This document shows, piece by piece, positions 1-8,757 of a stretch of 64,000 nt of DNA (position 1 is its first letter; every line of letters starts with the position of its first letter). This stretch comes from Streptomyces sp. NBC_01264 (GTDB lineage: Bacteria; Actinomycetota; Actinomycetes; Streptomycetales; Streptomycetaceae). Location: NCBI RefSeq assembly GCF_026340675.1, contig NZ_JAPEOX010000001.1:1860001-1924000 (forward strand), read 5' to 3'. The notes under the pieces were generated by a model. That model worked only from the letters and a program-made list of their open reading frames with translations, made no database searches and was not told the DNA's origin. Made by a program: the position numbers and the translations under genes.

Positions 1-185
1 GGCCGGCACCCGAACGCGACGCCTACGCAAGCAACATCCAGACCGCGGACCTCAACGCGCTCAACGCCGTCCTGGCCGTCATCCGATGGAAACGCTCCCT
101 CGGCATCTACGCCGACGCCACCGACGAGGCCCACACCACGTACTCGCTGATCACCAACGAGATCGCCAACGAGGACCTCCCGTGA
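1..185 (+). CDS. ThiF/E1-like adenylyltransferase, C-terminal end (partial)
   Basis: The frame opening at base 3 is open to a TGA at 183-185 and gives a 60-residue tail containing 'ADLNALNAVLAVIRWKR' and ending 'ITNEIANEDLP'. I recognise this from the C-termini of ThiF-family (E1-like, ATP-dependent adenylating) proteins of actinobacteria, which activate ubiquitin-like or sulfur-carrier proteins. The adenylation domain and its nucleotide loop lie upstream of the window, so the assignment rests on the tail and on the neighbour. Its stop overlaps the GTG start of the next gene by four bases (GTGA), so the two are translationally coupled. The identification is an inference; the open frame is directly visible. 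Confidence 0.55.
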   Translation, partial: PAPERDAYASNIQTADLNALNAVLAVIRWKRSLGIYADATDEAHTTYSLITNEIANEDLP

Positions 186-589
186 CCCCGCAAGACACCC
201 TGCGCCCGGTCTTCACCGAGACCTTCCCCCAGGCCATGGACGCAGGAGTGCTTTACATCTCGATCTCGTACCGCACCTGCGGCCACCTGTGCTGCTGCGG
301 ATGCGGGTACGAAGTCGTCACACCGCTCTCTCCGGCCCAGTGGTCCCTCACCTACGACGGCGAGAACGCCTCCCTCACCCCATCGATCGGCAACTGGTCC
401 CTCCCGTGCCAGTCGCACTACTGGATCCGTGACGGCCGCGTCCGCTGGGCCCGCCGCTACTCGCCGGCGGAAATCGACCAGAACCGGAACCGGGACGGTC
501 GCCTGCTGGCCGTCCACGACACCAGAGATCCCCAGCCGAAACGACGGGAAGGGTTCCGCCGCCGTCTCCGGTTCTGGCACCGTCCGTAG
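182..589 (+). CDS. DUF6527-type protein of bacterial ubiquitin-like operons
   Basis: A 135-residue protein. Its core carries a Cys-rich loop 'CGHLCCCGCGYEVVTPLSP' (about residues 38-56), then 'TPSIGNWSLPCQSHYWI' (about 71-87) and 'GRVRWA', which is the recognisable signature of the DUF6527 family. The family recurs beside E1 (ThiF), E2 and ubiquitin-like genes in bacterial ubiquitination-type operons, some of which act in phage defence; its role may be a processing or metal-binding accessory. The start GTG182 was chosen because it overlaps the upstream stop; the longer frame from ATG86 would run through the previous gene. The rest of the operon would lie to the left of the window. Confidence 0.7.
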   Translation: MTPQDTLRPVFTETFPQAMDAGVLYISISYRTCGHLCCCGCGYEVVTPLSPAQWSLTYDGENASLTPSIGNWSLPCQSHYWIRDGRVRWARRYSPAEIDQNRNRDGRLLAVHDTRDPQPKRREGFRRRLRFWHRP

Positions 590-1154
590 ACCGACGGGCG
601 AGCCCTGCCCCCACCGCCCTGCCGGACAAACAGACCCCCACAACGCACTTAGCGACGTTGACGGGGGCCGCGGGGGCGGATGGGCGTGACGGTGGTTGAG
701 ATGTCTTGTCGAGTTGCTACCGATGGGCTTCGTAGAACGGATCCTAGGGAGCCGCCAGCGGGAGCCCGCCCAACGGCTCCCAAGATCGCCCGGACAAGTC
801 CTAACAGACTCCCGTCCGTGCTCGGCTTCGGTGCCTATGGAGTTACTCCAGGCGGTCGGCCTGTCGGATGTCACCTGGGAGCGAATTCGTGACTTCGAGA
901 CGCGCGCCCTCAAGGCGTTAGATCACTGGTGACCCCCGACCCAAGACGCCCCACGCCTCTGCGGCTGAGCGACGTAGCTACGGCACTCCGTCACAGCCGC
1001 CTGATGTGACTGACCGTCATATTTGGCCAGTCTGCCGGGCCCCTTTTGGCGGGCCCCGGCGGCGTGCTGATGAGCCCGGACGATCGTGGAATCTACATCG
1101 CCACTGCCCGAACCCCCTGCTACGCGCGGGTTGGAGAGCCGTGATACTGGGGAG
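590..1154. other. Gene-poor stretch with one recognisable remnant
   Basis: About 560 bases between the DUF6527 gene and a broken small gene. Apart from the fragment at 836-932 (listed separately), I see no coding sequence with a plausible start and ribosome site. The long minus-strand frame across 107-913 is a GC-rich shadow of the DUF6527 gene and of the remnant. Confidence 0.6.
836..932 (+). pseudogene. Remnant of the C-terminus of the 42239-42790 gene family
   Basis: Bases 836-932 encode 'AVGLSDVTWERIRDFETRAL' followed by a stop. The intact minus-strand gene at 42239-42790 ends with 'AVGLSDLTWQRIREFETRAR', and the DNA is similarly close over about 60 bases. No counterpart of the first 150 residues of that gene is visible here, so this is a 5'-deleted leftover copy. 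The function of the parent gene is unknown. Confidence 0.6.
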
Positions 1155-1370
1155 ATGGCAGATGACTCCGCGCCGAACCTCAACCTCTCCGCCCCTGTCG
1201 GGTCCGTCGACCTCCGCGCCTTTGACGACGACGGCAACCCGTACGAGATCTGGACGTGCCACGACTGCTTGCCCTGGCATGCTGAGGTCGTCCTGGTCTA
1301 AGGTGAAGTGCTCGTGCGTGAGTGGCACGCCGTGGACTGCCCTCAGTTCCGGGACCTCGTGAAGGACTGA
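1155..1370 (+). pseudogene. Small HDC/DC-motif protein gene broken by an in-frame TAA
   Basis: ATG1155 starts 'MADDSAPNLNLSAPVGSV', continues through 'EIWTCHDCLPWHAEVVLV' and meets TAA at 1299-1301. The same frame then goes on without interruption as 'GEVLVREWHAVDCPQFRDLV' to TGA at 1368-1370. The two halves read like one protein of about 70 residues with paired Cys/His motifs (CHDC..WH and WH..DC), perhaps a small zinc-binding protein. I read it as one gene with a nonsense mutation. Two tiny genes are possible but less likely. The GGGGAG before ATG1155 is too close to be ideal, so an upstream in-frame ATG (1086) remains possible. Confidence 0.45.
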
Positions 1371-1381
1371 GCTGCCCGGGG

Positions 1382-2553
1382 TCAGAACTCGAACGCCAAC
1401 TGCTCCGTTGGCCGAGGGCTCTCCGTTGGAGCAGGTGGCCTCGGAGCCGGCACTGTAGCCCGCAGCGTGGTCGCTCCGGCCCCTCGCTCAGCCTCGGCCA
1501 GGACCAGCTCCCAAACCTCACGCGCCGAGATAAGTGACAGGGCGAACGTCTCCGTGGCGCCGTTCTGCGGAAGGTCCCGCTGGGTGAGGTACTGCGGCAC
1601 CGCCAGTTCATCGCGCAGAAGATCCAGCACGGCCTGCTCGATCCGATAGGCGTCGTCACCTGAGGGGCGCGGCAGTGAGTACGGCATCCTCCAGCCGCGA
1701 GGACGCATCACCGAGAGCCGACCGCGCTTCGGGCGCATCGAAGCGATGCCCACCTTCCCGGCTCCGGACTGATCGTTGGTCATGACGTAGACCAGTGCCG
1801 GACCGGACCAGTCGAACCCCTGCTTGTCGCAGAGCTTGCAGCCGTGGCCCCGCATTACCGCCTTGTAGCGGCGTCGCGATTCCTTCCCGCACTTGTGGCA
1901 GCGCATCAGCCAGGTTTCCTGACGGCCCCGGAACTTCTCCAACGGCGTCGCCCCCCGCTCCTCCATCCGCTTTGCCGCCGTCTCTGGCGTGATCCTCGCG
2001 ACCTTGGAGCAGTACGGGCAGCCGCTCTGCTCAGGCCGCTGGCGCAGGTTGACGAGGATGGGCTGCACCGTCTCGCCGCACCGCAGACAGGTGCTTACCC
2101 AGGGGAAGCTGACCCGGGCGGGTGCGGGGGCGAGTCGAAGCCACGCCACACCATTTCCGAGTGCAGTTCTTCAGGTGACCACCGACCGGAACACCAGGAA
2201 CAGCCGAGCCCGCGGGCGATGCGCTCGACCACCACATCGACCTCATTGCCACACCCTGTGCACCGACACCGCCACGGCGTCGCGGAAAGCTGGGGCGCCG
2301 GCACCACCGGCACAAACCCGGCATCCTGCACGATCTTCTTCCGGCGCGTAGGGCTGGCGAGGAAGAAGCTGCACGACCGGCAGCCGTGGCCCTCCACGAC
2401 GCGTCGCAGTGAGCGTCGGTGGCTCTCGCTGCACGTTGTGCACCGCATCAGCCAGGTCGCGTTCACGGTGCCGGGGAAGTCTTCCAGCGGCACCCAGCCG
2501 CGCTGATCCAGCTCAGCTTTGGCTTCCTCTTCGGTGAAGCGTGGCTTGCGCAT
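1382..2553 (-). pseudogene. Zinc-ribbon-repeat GIY-YIG-like nuclease gene, frameshifted
   Basis: Two overlapping minus-strand frames make one protein. Frame one (2553 to about 2120) starts 'MRKPRFTEEEAKAELDQRGW' and carries repeats of the form W-x-C-x2-C ... HGC-x2-C. Frame two (about 2140 to 1382) resumes with 'LRCGETVQPI', more CxxC repeats, then 'ALVYVMTNDQSGAGKVGI', which matches the start of a GIY-YIG/T5orf172-like nuclease domain. The repeat unit that should follow 'WCSGRWSPEELHSEMVWRGF' is completed only by changing frame near 2110-2145. The intact protein would have about 385 residues. Proteins of this design may cut or bind DNA, but their role is not established here. Confidence 0.6.
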
Positions 2554-2821
2554 ACGTCGACGATAGAACGTGGCACTGACAGCCAGTCAGGACCACCTCG
2601 CGCTATGCCGCCATGCCCTGCGTGCGCATACTGAGGATCTCCGACTTCGGGCTCGGCCCGATGGGGCCGAAGGCGGCTATCTGGAACCGGTACACGGTGT
2701 CAGAGGGCGAGTCTGGTCTGACCTTCGCGTCGGAGGAGCCTGCGCCACTCGCTCGGAGGGCTTCCGGTCAAGGCGTTCCACCCACATCCTGACCCGGAGG
2801 TGACTTCGGGAGGGGAACCGC

Positions 2822-3462
2822 GTGTACGCGAAGAACTGGGCGAAGTACTACATCGACCTGGGTGCGGAATCCATGTACGTCGACCTGAGCGGCGAGTCAG
2901 ACGCGCCTGTCCCCCACTGGGACGACCTGAATCTGGTGGAGGCCGCCTACCGAGCACGACAGCGGATCCTGCACGCGTTCCACCAGGACCTCAGGCCGGA
3001 TACTGCGGACAAAGAAGTCGTCCTCACGGCGGCCAAGCGCAGCATGGTGCACAGCGCCGGCGGAACGAAGCTGCACGGGGACCAGCTCTACGTGCTGTGG
3101 TTCGAGGACCGCGATTCCTCGTTCGTTAAGGTCGGCCGCTCCTACGACTTCGAAGGGACCGGAGCTACCGATACTTCAGCGAGGCGGACCGGAACGCGAA
3201 GGCCCTGATGGGTGCGTGGCTGTCGCCTCCGGTGGCGCCCTTCGACGACAAGTACGCTGCGAAACCGTGGGAGGACAGGCTGAAGGCCAAGCTGGTGGAG
3301 TACGGGGTCGCGCGGAAAGGTACGGAGTACTTCAGCGTCATCTGGGAGCCCGGCGGGAACCTTGTCAGACCGTACGGGGACGCTGCGAACGACGGGATCA
3401 CGTTCAGGCGCGTGGTGGACATCGCCCAGAAGCTCCGCGGCGGGGATGCGGACATGGTCTAG
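2822..3462 (+). pseudogene. T5orf172/GIY-YIG-like protein gene, frameshifted
   Basis: GTG2822 follows a strong ribosome site (GGGAGGGG). The first frame gives 'MYAKNWAKYYIDLGAESMYV' and 'QLYVLWFEDRDSSFVKVGRS', a typical opening of a T5orf172/GIY-YIG-like domain, and then runs into nonsense to 3208. In the next frame, 'SYRYFSEADRNAKALMGAWL' and 'PWEDRLKAKLVEYGVARKGT' continue the same domain to TAG at 3462. The frame change lies near 3150-3165. A single-base indel would restore a protein of about 213 residues. Its neighbour on the left is also a frameshifted GIY-YIG-like gene. Confidence 0.55.
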
Positions 3463-3884
3463 CGGACCGCGGGAGGCTTCGCGTCGTTGGTCATGGACCG
3501 CAGTCTGGGGGACGCGCCCCCTCCAGGACGTGCCGCACCGGCCGGTGTCCCCTGCGCACCCCTCCACCAGGTCACATCCAACGCGGCATAGGGCGAGTCA
3601 GTTTGAAAGGCTTGAGGACTGAGATGCCCCCGGACCGATCCGGCGGATTCAGGGAACATCCACCCGCCGCAAAGGTACCGACCATCGCCGACTCTCGGCT
3701 TGCATCTTGAAGCCTGAACTGGTTGCGAGACCAAGTATCCCTAGACACCTGGGCTTCCGGGGATCACCCCCACGAATCAGCCTATGCCGCAAAGCCTCAA
3801 GAACAGTCGTTCGTCTGGAGGTTCCACGACACCCCTCCAGGGAGTCGGGGACCACCGCCTTTTCACACAGGGTAGGGCGCGGCC
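3463..3884. other. Gene-poor stretch
   Basis: About 420 bases between the broken GIY-YIG-like gene and the convergent PPOX gene. I see short open frames only, none with a convincing start, family resemblance or ribosome site. Confidence 0.5.
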
Positions 3885-4304
3885 TCACGGACGGGCCGGC
3901 ATCTCCAACATCCCCATGGTGCGCACAGGGGTTATCTCCACCAACACACGCTCAGGGTCTGGGGCAGGGCGGCGACCGTATCGATCCGCATAGCGGTCGA
4001 CAGCGTTCGAAACCTCATCGCCTGCAGTTCGAACCTCAGCAACGCCCTCGATGGTCAGCCACCTCGGACCCGCTACCTGCGATATCGCGACCCTCGCCTC
4101 TCCGGGAAGCGCGGCAAGGATGTTGGCGATTTTCACGCTGCTCTTTCGCGTGATGACACGCGCGACGCCCGCATCGTGGTCGTAAGTCACACCCACGGGC
4201 ACTACATGCGGAGTTCCATCCGAACGCAACGTGGTCAGCGTGGCCAGGTGGTATTCAGACCAGAAGTCTACGAAGGCTTCGGTTTCAGTGATCGCGGTAG
4301 CCAT
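3885..4304 (-). CDS. Pyridoxamine 5'-phosphate oxidase (PPOX)-fold protein, probably flavin/F420-dependent
   Basis: A 139-residue protein opening 'MATAITETEAFVDFWSEYHL', with the family signature 'ATLTTLRSDGTPHVVPVGV' at about residues 21-39 and a later 'GPRWLTIEGVAEV' strand. This is the split beta-barrel fold of the PPOX/F420-binding oxidoreductase family common in actinobacteria, where members reduce or bind flavin-like cofactors. The substrate cannot be told. Length is normal for the family, and the start has no competitor upstream. The gene stands alone, with a lower-GC, gene-free region upstream that probably holds its promoter. Confidence 0.8.
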   Translation of the reverse strand: MATAITETEAFVDFWSEYHLATLTTLRSDGTPHVVPVGVTYDHDAGVARVITRKSSVKIANILAALPGEARVAISQVAGPRWLTIEGVAEVRTAGDEVSNAVDRYADRYGRRPAPDPERVLVEITPVRTMGMLEMPARP

Positions 4305-4953
4305 GGCGCCAGGTTAATTCACTTCCGCATTCAAGCGGGTGCGACCTGTGTCACGTAATTCGAGATCACCACAAAGATTCCGTTACGTCCGAATCGCTCC
4401 AATTCAATAGCAGGCCCTACAGGCGGCCTGTTTCGGATTCATAACGAATCCGCCCGCGCCCACTTTCCGTGAACCTGCCAACTCATTCTCCAGATAATGG
4501 CAGGTCAGATGGGTTTCACTACGGCGCGCCTCACGGGGTTCGATGATCGAATAGCCGTTTTCGATCTTGCCTAACTTTTCGCTCCCTATTGCCCTACGCG
4601 AATCCGGTGATCAATCCACTCCAGGGATGACGTACGGTTCGATCAAGCAGGTGGATCACGGGTTCATCAAGGCCTTCCTCCGTGACCTCCACCGGCCAGG
4701 CCATGCGGAGATACGTCTTCCACAGAACCCCGAGCACGAGCCCAGCGGAGTCGCTGGGTGGAGACGGCTCGCAGGGCGCAGGGGTACCGCTTGACCGGCG
4801 GCGCACCCCGCCCCTCAGACAGCAGGACAAGACCGAGCCGTACCTCCACCGCTGTGGCGTCCGCCTCGGATATCGAGCATACAAGCGATAGCACCGGTGT
4901 CGATCGCCACCGCCTGCGGGTGTGGCGGACGACCACTGGCTGACGAGGGACCT
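4305..4953. other. Lower-GC intergenic region with a small inverted repeat
   Basis: About 650 bases with noticeably more A/T than the surroundings, between the leftward PPOX gene and the rightward ImmA-like gene, so it should hold both promoters. A perfect inverted repeat CGGATTC-ATAAC-GAATCCG lies at 4434-4452 and could be an operator. No coding sequence is convincing. Confidence 0.4.
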
Positions 4954-5553
4954 ATGTGGTGGCGAACCGGGGACACACGTCCCCACAGCAACACCGAGCG
5001 CCAGGTGCGTCCCTGGCCTCTCCGCCGACCAGGGACCTTCTCCCTTGCAGGTCGAGCGGACCGCGTGGCGGACAGGCAACTTCGTAAGCGGATCCGCCTG
5101 GAGCTCCAGGAGCTCGGCGTGCAGCCCCCGCTGCGCATCGACGAGCTTCGGAGCGCGCTGGCAGCCCAGCGCGATCGACCGATTCTGATTCGACGCGCTC
5201 CGCTCCCGATGCCGGGGCCCGTGGGCTTCTGGCTCGACCTCCCGGACGCCGACGTCATCGTCGTCCAGGAGCGCACGACCCGGCTCCACCAGGACCACAT
5301 CATCCTGCACGAGCTGTGCCACCTAAAGGCCGACGGACCGCAAGCTCCCCGCTGGGAGGACCACGCCGCAGGTTTCGGAACGGAGGGCGGGCGATGCTCG
5401 TACCTCGACAAGGAGGAGTGTCAGGTGGAGAAGGCGGCCACGATCATCATGGAGTGGGCGTCCGTTCTGGAGCAGGTCGGTCCGCCGCCGGCCACCGATC
5501 CGGCCGTACGCAGCGTGAACCTGGCCCTGGGTGACCGTCAGGGGTGGCTGTGA
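4954..5553 (+). CDS. ImmA/IrrE-like metallopeptidase ('toxin' protein of an XRE-linked set)
   Basis: A 199-residue protein with the zinc-protease motif HELCH in 'HQDHIILHELCHLKADG' (HExxH type, about residue 123) and the upstream strand 'PVGFWLDLPDADVIVVQE' typical of the actinobacterial ImmA/IrrE-like family. ImmA-type proteases usually cleave a cognate XRE repressor, and one lies 2.4 kb away at 7903-8757. ATG4954 was preferred over earlier in-frame starts because GAGGGA stands just upstream and the N-terminal part before it has no conserved look. The stop overlaps the start of the membrane-protein gene (TGATG), indicating an operon. Protease activity is inferred from the motif. Confidence 0.75.
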   Translation: MWWRTGDTRPHSNTERQVRPWPLRRPGTFSLAGRADRVADRQLRKRIRLELQELGVQPPLRIDELRSALAAQRDRPILIRRAPLPMPGPVGFWLDLPDADVIVVQERTTRLHQDHIILHELCHLKADGPQAPRWEDHAAGFGTEGGRCSYLDKEECQVEKAATIIMEWASVLEQVGPPPATDPAVRSVNLALGDRQGWL

Positions 5554-6662
5554 TGACGATCCTGTTCCTCCTCATCCTCGCCGCCGCCGTTGCATGGAAG
5601 GTCTACCAGCTCACGAAGGCACCCCGGGATGGCGCCCTGCGCTCCGTCACCCTGTGCCTCGTGTGTGCGGCCCTGTCCTATCCGGTGGCGATGCCGGGCG
5701 GAGCCAGTGGCGTGGACACCGTCGCCGGCCACGGCGCGGCCAAGCTCATACAGAACATCCTGCTGCTCGGCACGGTGTACTTCCTGATGTGCTTCTACCT
5801 GTACTCATCGGCCGACCGGGCAACGAGTAGGCGTCGTGCGCGTCGCGAGGCCCTTCTTGCGCTCGGAGTCGCGGCCGTTCTCGTCATCTCGGCCACGACG
5901 GTGCCGCACGAGGTGTTCGCCGGCTCTTTCTCGACCGCGGACATGGCAATTACCCAGCTCGCCGCGTTCTACGGCGTCGCCGGCCTGTACCTGACCTACG
6001 CCTTGGGCGCCGCCGGCATCTGGACGGTCCGCTACGCCCGGCTTTCACCGCGTCCGCATTCCACCGGTCTCTGGATCACGGCGGTCGGGCTGCTGGCCAT
6101 GGCTGCGGCCTGCGCTGTCCGAGCGGTCTTCGTGGCAACCCGGTGGCAGGGCGGCACCGTTCCGAGGGGACTGATGTCCGCGGTCGCGATGCTGCTGGTC
6201 CTCTCCATCCTCCTCTTCGTCGTCGGCGTTTCGTACTCCGGCGCCCGCAGCCGCCTGTCGGCTCTGCGGGTGTGGCGGCAGCATCGCCGCGGATACCGTC
6301 GCCTCGAACCGCTCTGGAGGCTCCTGTCCGACCGGTTCCCCGAGACCGTCCTCGCCTCCCTGCCTACGGTGCTCGAAACCTGGGGTGTGCGTGGCGTGCA
6401 CCGCCTCTACCACCGCCGCGTGGTCGAGTGTCGAGACGGGCTGGTCCGTATCAGCCCCCTCATGGGCGACCTGACGACGGAGGACCTCCTGGCCATGGAC
6501 GCGACCATCCTGGCCAACCGGCTCCGCTCGGCAGCAGCCGCAGACGTCCACGGGTCCGAGGAAGCCCAGCCGGTCATTCCGCTGGCCGTGCCCGAGATCG
6601 ACAGCGCCGGTGCTGACGCCGCCCACCTGTTCGCCCTCTCCGACGCCCTCCGCGCCGCCTGA
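5553..6662 (+). CDS. MAB_1171c/DUF6545-like multi-pass membrane protein
   Basis: A protein of about 369 residues with seven or so hydrophobic segments (for example 'TILFLLILAAAVAWKVYQL' at the start and 'AMLLVLSILLFVVGVSYSG' in the middle) and a soluble C-terminal third containing 'EPLWRLLSDRFPE' and 'HRLYHRRVVECRDGLVRI'. This is the architecture of the putative transporters called MAB_1171c family, which in streptomycetes sit directly after an ImmA-like gene. ATG5553 overlaps the previous stop; GTG5544, three codons earlier, is an alternative start. The transported substrate is unknown. Confidence 0.75.
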   Translation: MTILFLLILAAAVAWKVYQLTKAPRDGALRSVTLCLVCAALSYPVAMPGGASGVDTVAGHGAAKLIQNILLLGTVYFLMCFYLYSSADRATSRRRARREALLALGVAAVLVISATTVPHEVFAGSFSTADMAITQLAAFYGVAGLYLTYALGAAGIWTVRYARLSPRPHSTGLWITAVGLLAMAAACAVRAVFVATRWQGGTVPRGLMSAVAMLLVLSILLFVVGVSYSGARSRLSALRVWRQHRRGYRRLEPLWRLLSDRFPETVLASLPTVLETWGVRGVHRLYHRRVVECRDGLVRISPLMGDLTTEDLLAMDATILANRLRSAAAADVHGSEEAQPVIPLAVPEIDSAGADAAHLFALSDALRAA

Positions 6663-6688
6663 CCACCCTTCACGGAAAGAGAATCCCG

Positions 6689-7864
6689 ATGCTGATCACA
6701 GCTGGCCGCATCCTCACCGGAGACGCCGACGTAACCGACGGCGCCGTACTCGTCCGAGACGGCATCATCACGGCCGTCGGCCTGCGCGCCGACATCGAAG
6801 CCCAGGCGGGCAGCGACGAACCGCGCCAGGACTTCCCGGACTCCACCCTGCTGCCCGGCCTCATCGACGCCCACGTCCACCTGGTCTTCGACGCCGGCGC
6901 GGACCCCGTGGCCACCATGCAGGAAGCCAGCGACGAGGACCTGCTGGAGGGGATGCGCAAGCGCGCCGACCAACTGCTGGCCACCGGCGTCACCACGGCC
7001 CGCGACCTCGGCGACCGCGGAGGCCTCGCGCTGCGCCTCGCCCAGGAAATCGCCGCCGGCACCGCGACGGGCCCCCGCATCATCGGAGCCGGGGCACCCG
7101 TCACTCCGCCCGGAGGACACTGCTGGTTCCTCGGAGGCGAGGTCTCCAACGCCGACGAGGCCCGCGCCCTCGTGCGCCGCAACGTCGCCGCCGGCGCCAA
7201 GGTCGTCAAGGTCATGGCCGGCGGCGGCGGCCTCACCAAGGGCGGAGCCCCCAGCTGGAAGAGCCAGTTCGGCGCAGACGAGCTCGCCGTCGTAGTCGAA
7301 GAGGCCCACCAGGCTGGCCTGAAGGTGGCCGCACACGCGCACGGCACCGATGCCATCACCGACGCGGTGGCCGCCGGTGTCGACACCATCGAGCACTGCA
7401 CCTGGATGACCGAGGACGGCTTCGACCTCCGCGAGGACGTCCTGGCACAGATCATCGAGAAGGGGATCTACGTCTGCCCGGCCGTGAGCCCGCACTGGCG
7501 GATGCTCCCCCGCTTCTTCGGCGAGGAGAAGGCCGCCGCCATGTTCGCGCTCGTGCAGCGGATGGCCGAGGCAGGAGCCCGTCTGATCGCCGGCACCGAC
7601 GCCGGCGTCCAGCGCGCCGGATTCGACGGGATCGTGGGCGCCCTCGGGTTTTACGAGCACCTCGGCGTCTCCCGCGACCGAATCCTGGCCATGGCCACCA
7701 CCGAGGCTGCGGCGGCCCTCGGCGTAGGTGACCAGACCGGCCGCATCGCCCCCGGCTACAGCGCCGACCTCCTCCTGGTCGACGGCAACCCGCTCGAAGA
7801 GCTGTCCGCCCTGAGCGCGGTACGTGCCGTCTTCACCAACGGCCGCCAGCACCAGGCCGCTTAG
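6689..7864 (+). CDS. Amidohydrolase-family metal-dependent hydrolase
   Basis: A 391-residue protein with the full amidohydrolase plan: N-terminal beta strands 'LITAGRILTGDADVTDGAVL', the metal-binding HxH in 'LLPGLIDAHVHLVFDAG' (about residues 56-72), the central lysine strand 'GAKVVKVMAGGGG', histidines in 'AHAHGTDAITDAV' and 'IEHCTWM', and the catalytic aspartate in 'LIAGTDAGV'. It is closest to the imidazolonepropionase/prolidase-like group that hydrolyses cyclic amides or dipeptides; the substrate is unknown. It follows the membrane protein by 26 bases with a GGAAAGAG ribosome site, so it is the last gene of the ImmA operon. Confidence 0.85.
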   Translation: MLITAGRILTGDADVTDGAVLVRDGIITAVGLRADIEAQAGSDEPRQDFPDSTLLPGLIDAHVHLVFDAGADPVATMQEASDEDLLEGMRKRADQLLATGVTTARDLGDRGGLALRLAQEIAAGTATGPRIIGAGAPVTPPGGHCWFLGGEVSNADEARALVRRNVAAGAKVVKVMAGGGGLTKGGAPSWKSQFGADELAVVVEEAHQAGLKVAAHAHGTDAITDAVAAGVDTIEHCTWMTEDGFDLREDVLAQIIEKGIYVCPAVSPHWRMLPRFFGEEKAAAMFALVQRMAEAGARLIAGTDAGVQRAGFDGIVGALGFYEHLGVSRDRILAMATTEAAAALGVGDQTGRIAPGYSADLLLVDGNPLEELSALSAVRAVFTNGRQHQAA

Positions 7865-7902
7865 ACGCAGGGAACTACCAAGCGGGGCTTCGCCCGGCGC
7901 CG

Positions 7903-8757
7903 TCAGGCGCTGGGCAGGCCCCGCTCTTCGATTTCCGCGACGATGTTGTTGATCAGGGTCATAACTTCGGTGGGCAACCCCTCGGGTCCCATCTGTCGCC
8001 CCTTCAACCCGCGGATCTTGCCGGCCTGAACGTTCGCGAGCAGGGTCAGTCCCTCGGCGACCTGCCTCTTGACCACGTCGCGGCTCCGGAAGAAGAGGGC
8101 GCTGACTCCGAAGGCAGCCGACAGTCCCTCCAGCACCGGTGGGGACGCCTCGGTCACCACGCCGTTCCGCAGGTCCGCAACACCGGCCGCAGAGATCACC
8201 TGGGCGCCGACGTAGGCGTTGACCGCGCGCGCGGTCTGCGCATCCGAGGGTGGCGTGCTGCCGTCGTCCGGGTTCTCCAGGAGGTACCGCATCTTCTCGG
8301 CCAGGCTCGTGGGCACCTCGGGGTGAGGCTCCGGCACCTCGATCCCGAACGAGCGCTCCTGCGCTGCCATCAGCTGCTCGACACTCACGCCGTACGCCTT
8401 GGCCAGTGGCTCTACATAGACACCCGAGAGCCGCCGCTTGGCCCGCTCCGCGTTCGCCACAGGGCCAGCGGATTTAGTGCCTAGGAGCCCCGGCACCTCG
8501 TTCTGGAAGAACCCGGCATCGGCCCTCAGGTCCGCCAAGGTCGGCAGACCATCACGCGGGAACAGGTCTTCGAGCGACTGCCCCAGCGCGCGAGCGAGAG
8601 CCGGGAGCCTCTCCTGATCCGGATGGCTCGCACCCTTCTCCCACGCGGTCACGCTGGTGGCGTGGACTCCCACTACGGTCGCCACAGCCTCCTGTGTCAG
8701 CTCGGCGGTGCGACGGAGCGTGCGTACACGCTGCCCATCGAAAGTCCGTGCTGGCAT
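7903..8757 (-). CDS. XRE-family regulator with several helix-turn-helix domains
   Basis: A 284-residue protein. An XRE helix-turn-helix lies near the N-terminus ('QEAVATVVGVHATSVTAWEK', about residues 25-45). Two further HTH-like segments follow, the last ending in 'GLSAAFGVSALFFRSRDVV', typical of regulators paired with MAB_1171c/ImmA sets. ATG8757 was chosen over an upstream in-frame start because AAGGAGGAG precedes it by three bases. It converges on the amidohydrolase gene. It probably represses the ImmA-membrane protein-amidohydrolase operon and may be the protease's substrate; this is inferred from family precedent. Confidence 0.8.
   Translation of the reverse strand: MPARTFDGQRVRTLRRTAELTQEAVATVVGVHATSVTAWEKGASHPDQERLPALARALGQSLEDLFPRDGLPTLADLRADAGFFQNEVPGLLGTKSAGPVANAERAKRRLSGVYVEPLAKAYGVSVEQLMAAQERSFGIEVPEPHPEVPTSLAEKMRYLLENPDDGSTPPSDAQTARAVNAYVGAQVISAAGVADLRNGVVTEASPPVLEGLSAAFGVSALFFRSRDVVKRQVAEGLTLLANVQAGKIRGLKGRQMGPEGLPTEVMTLINNIVAEIEERGLPSA

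Noticed and set aside
4020..4045. A GTTCGAAC-like string suggesting a tRNA T-arm
   Set aside because: It lies inside the PPOX coding sequence and no acceptor stem or anticodon arm can be folded around it.
6407..7852. 481-codon minus-strand frame opposite the amidohydrolase
   Set aside because: The plus strand has all amidohydrolase metal motifs; the antisense product is low-complexity Gly/Val/Ala.
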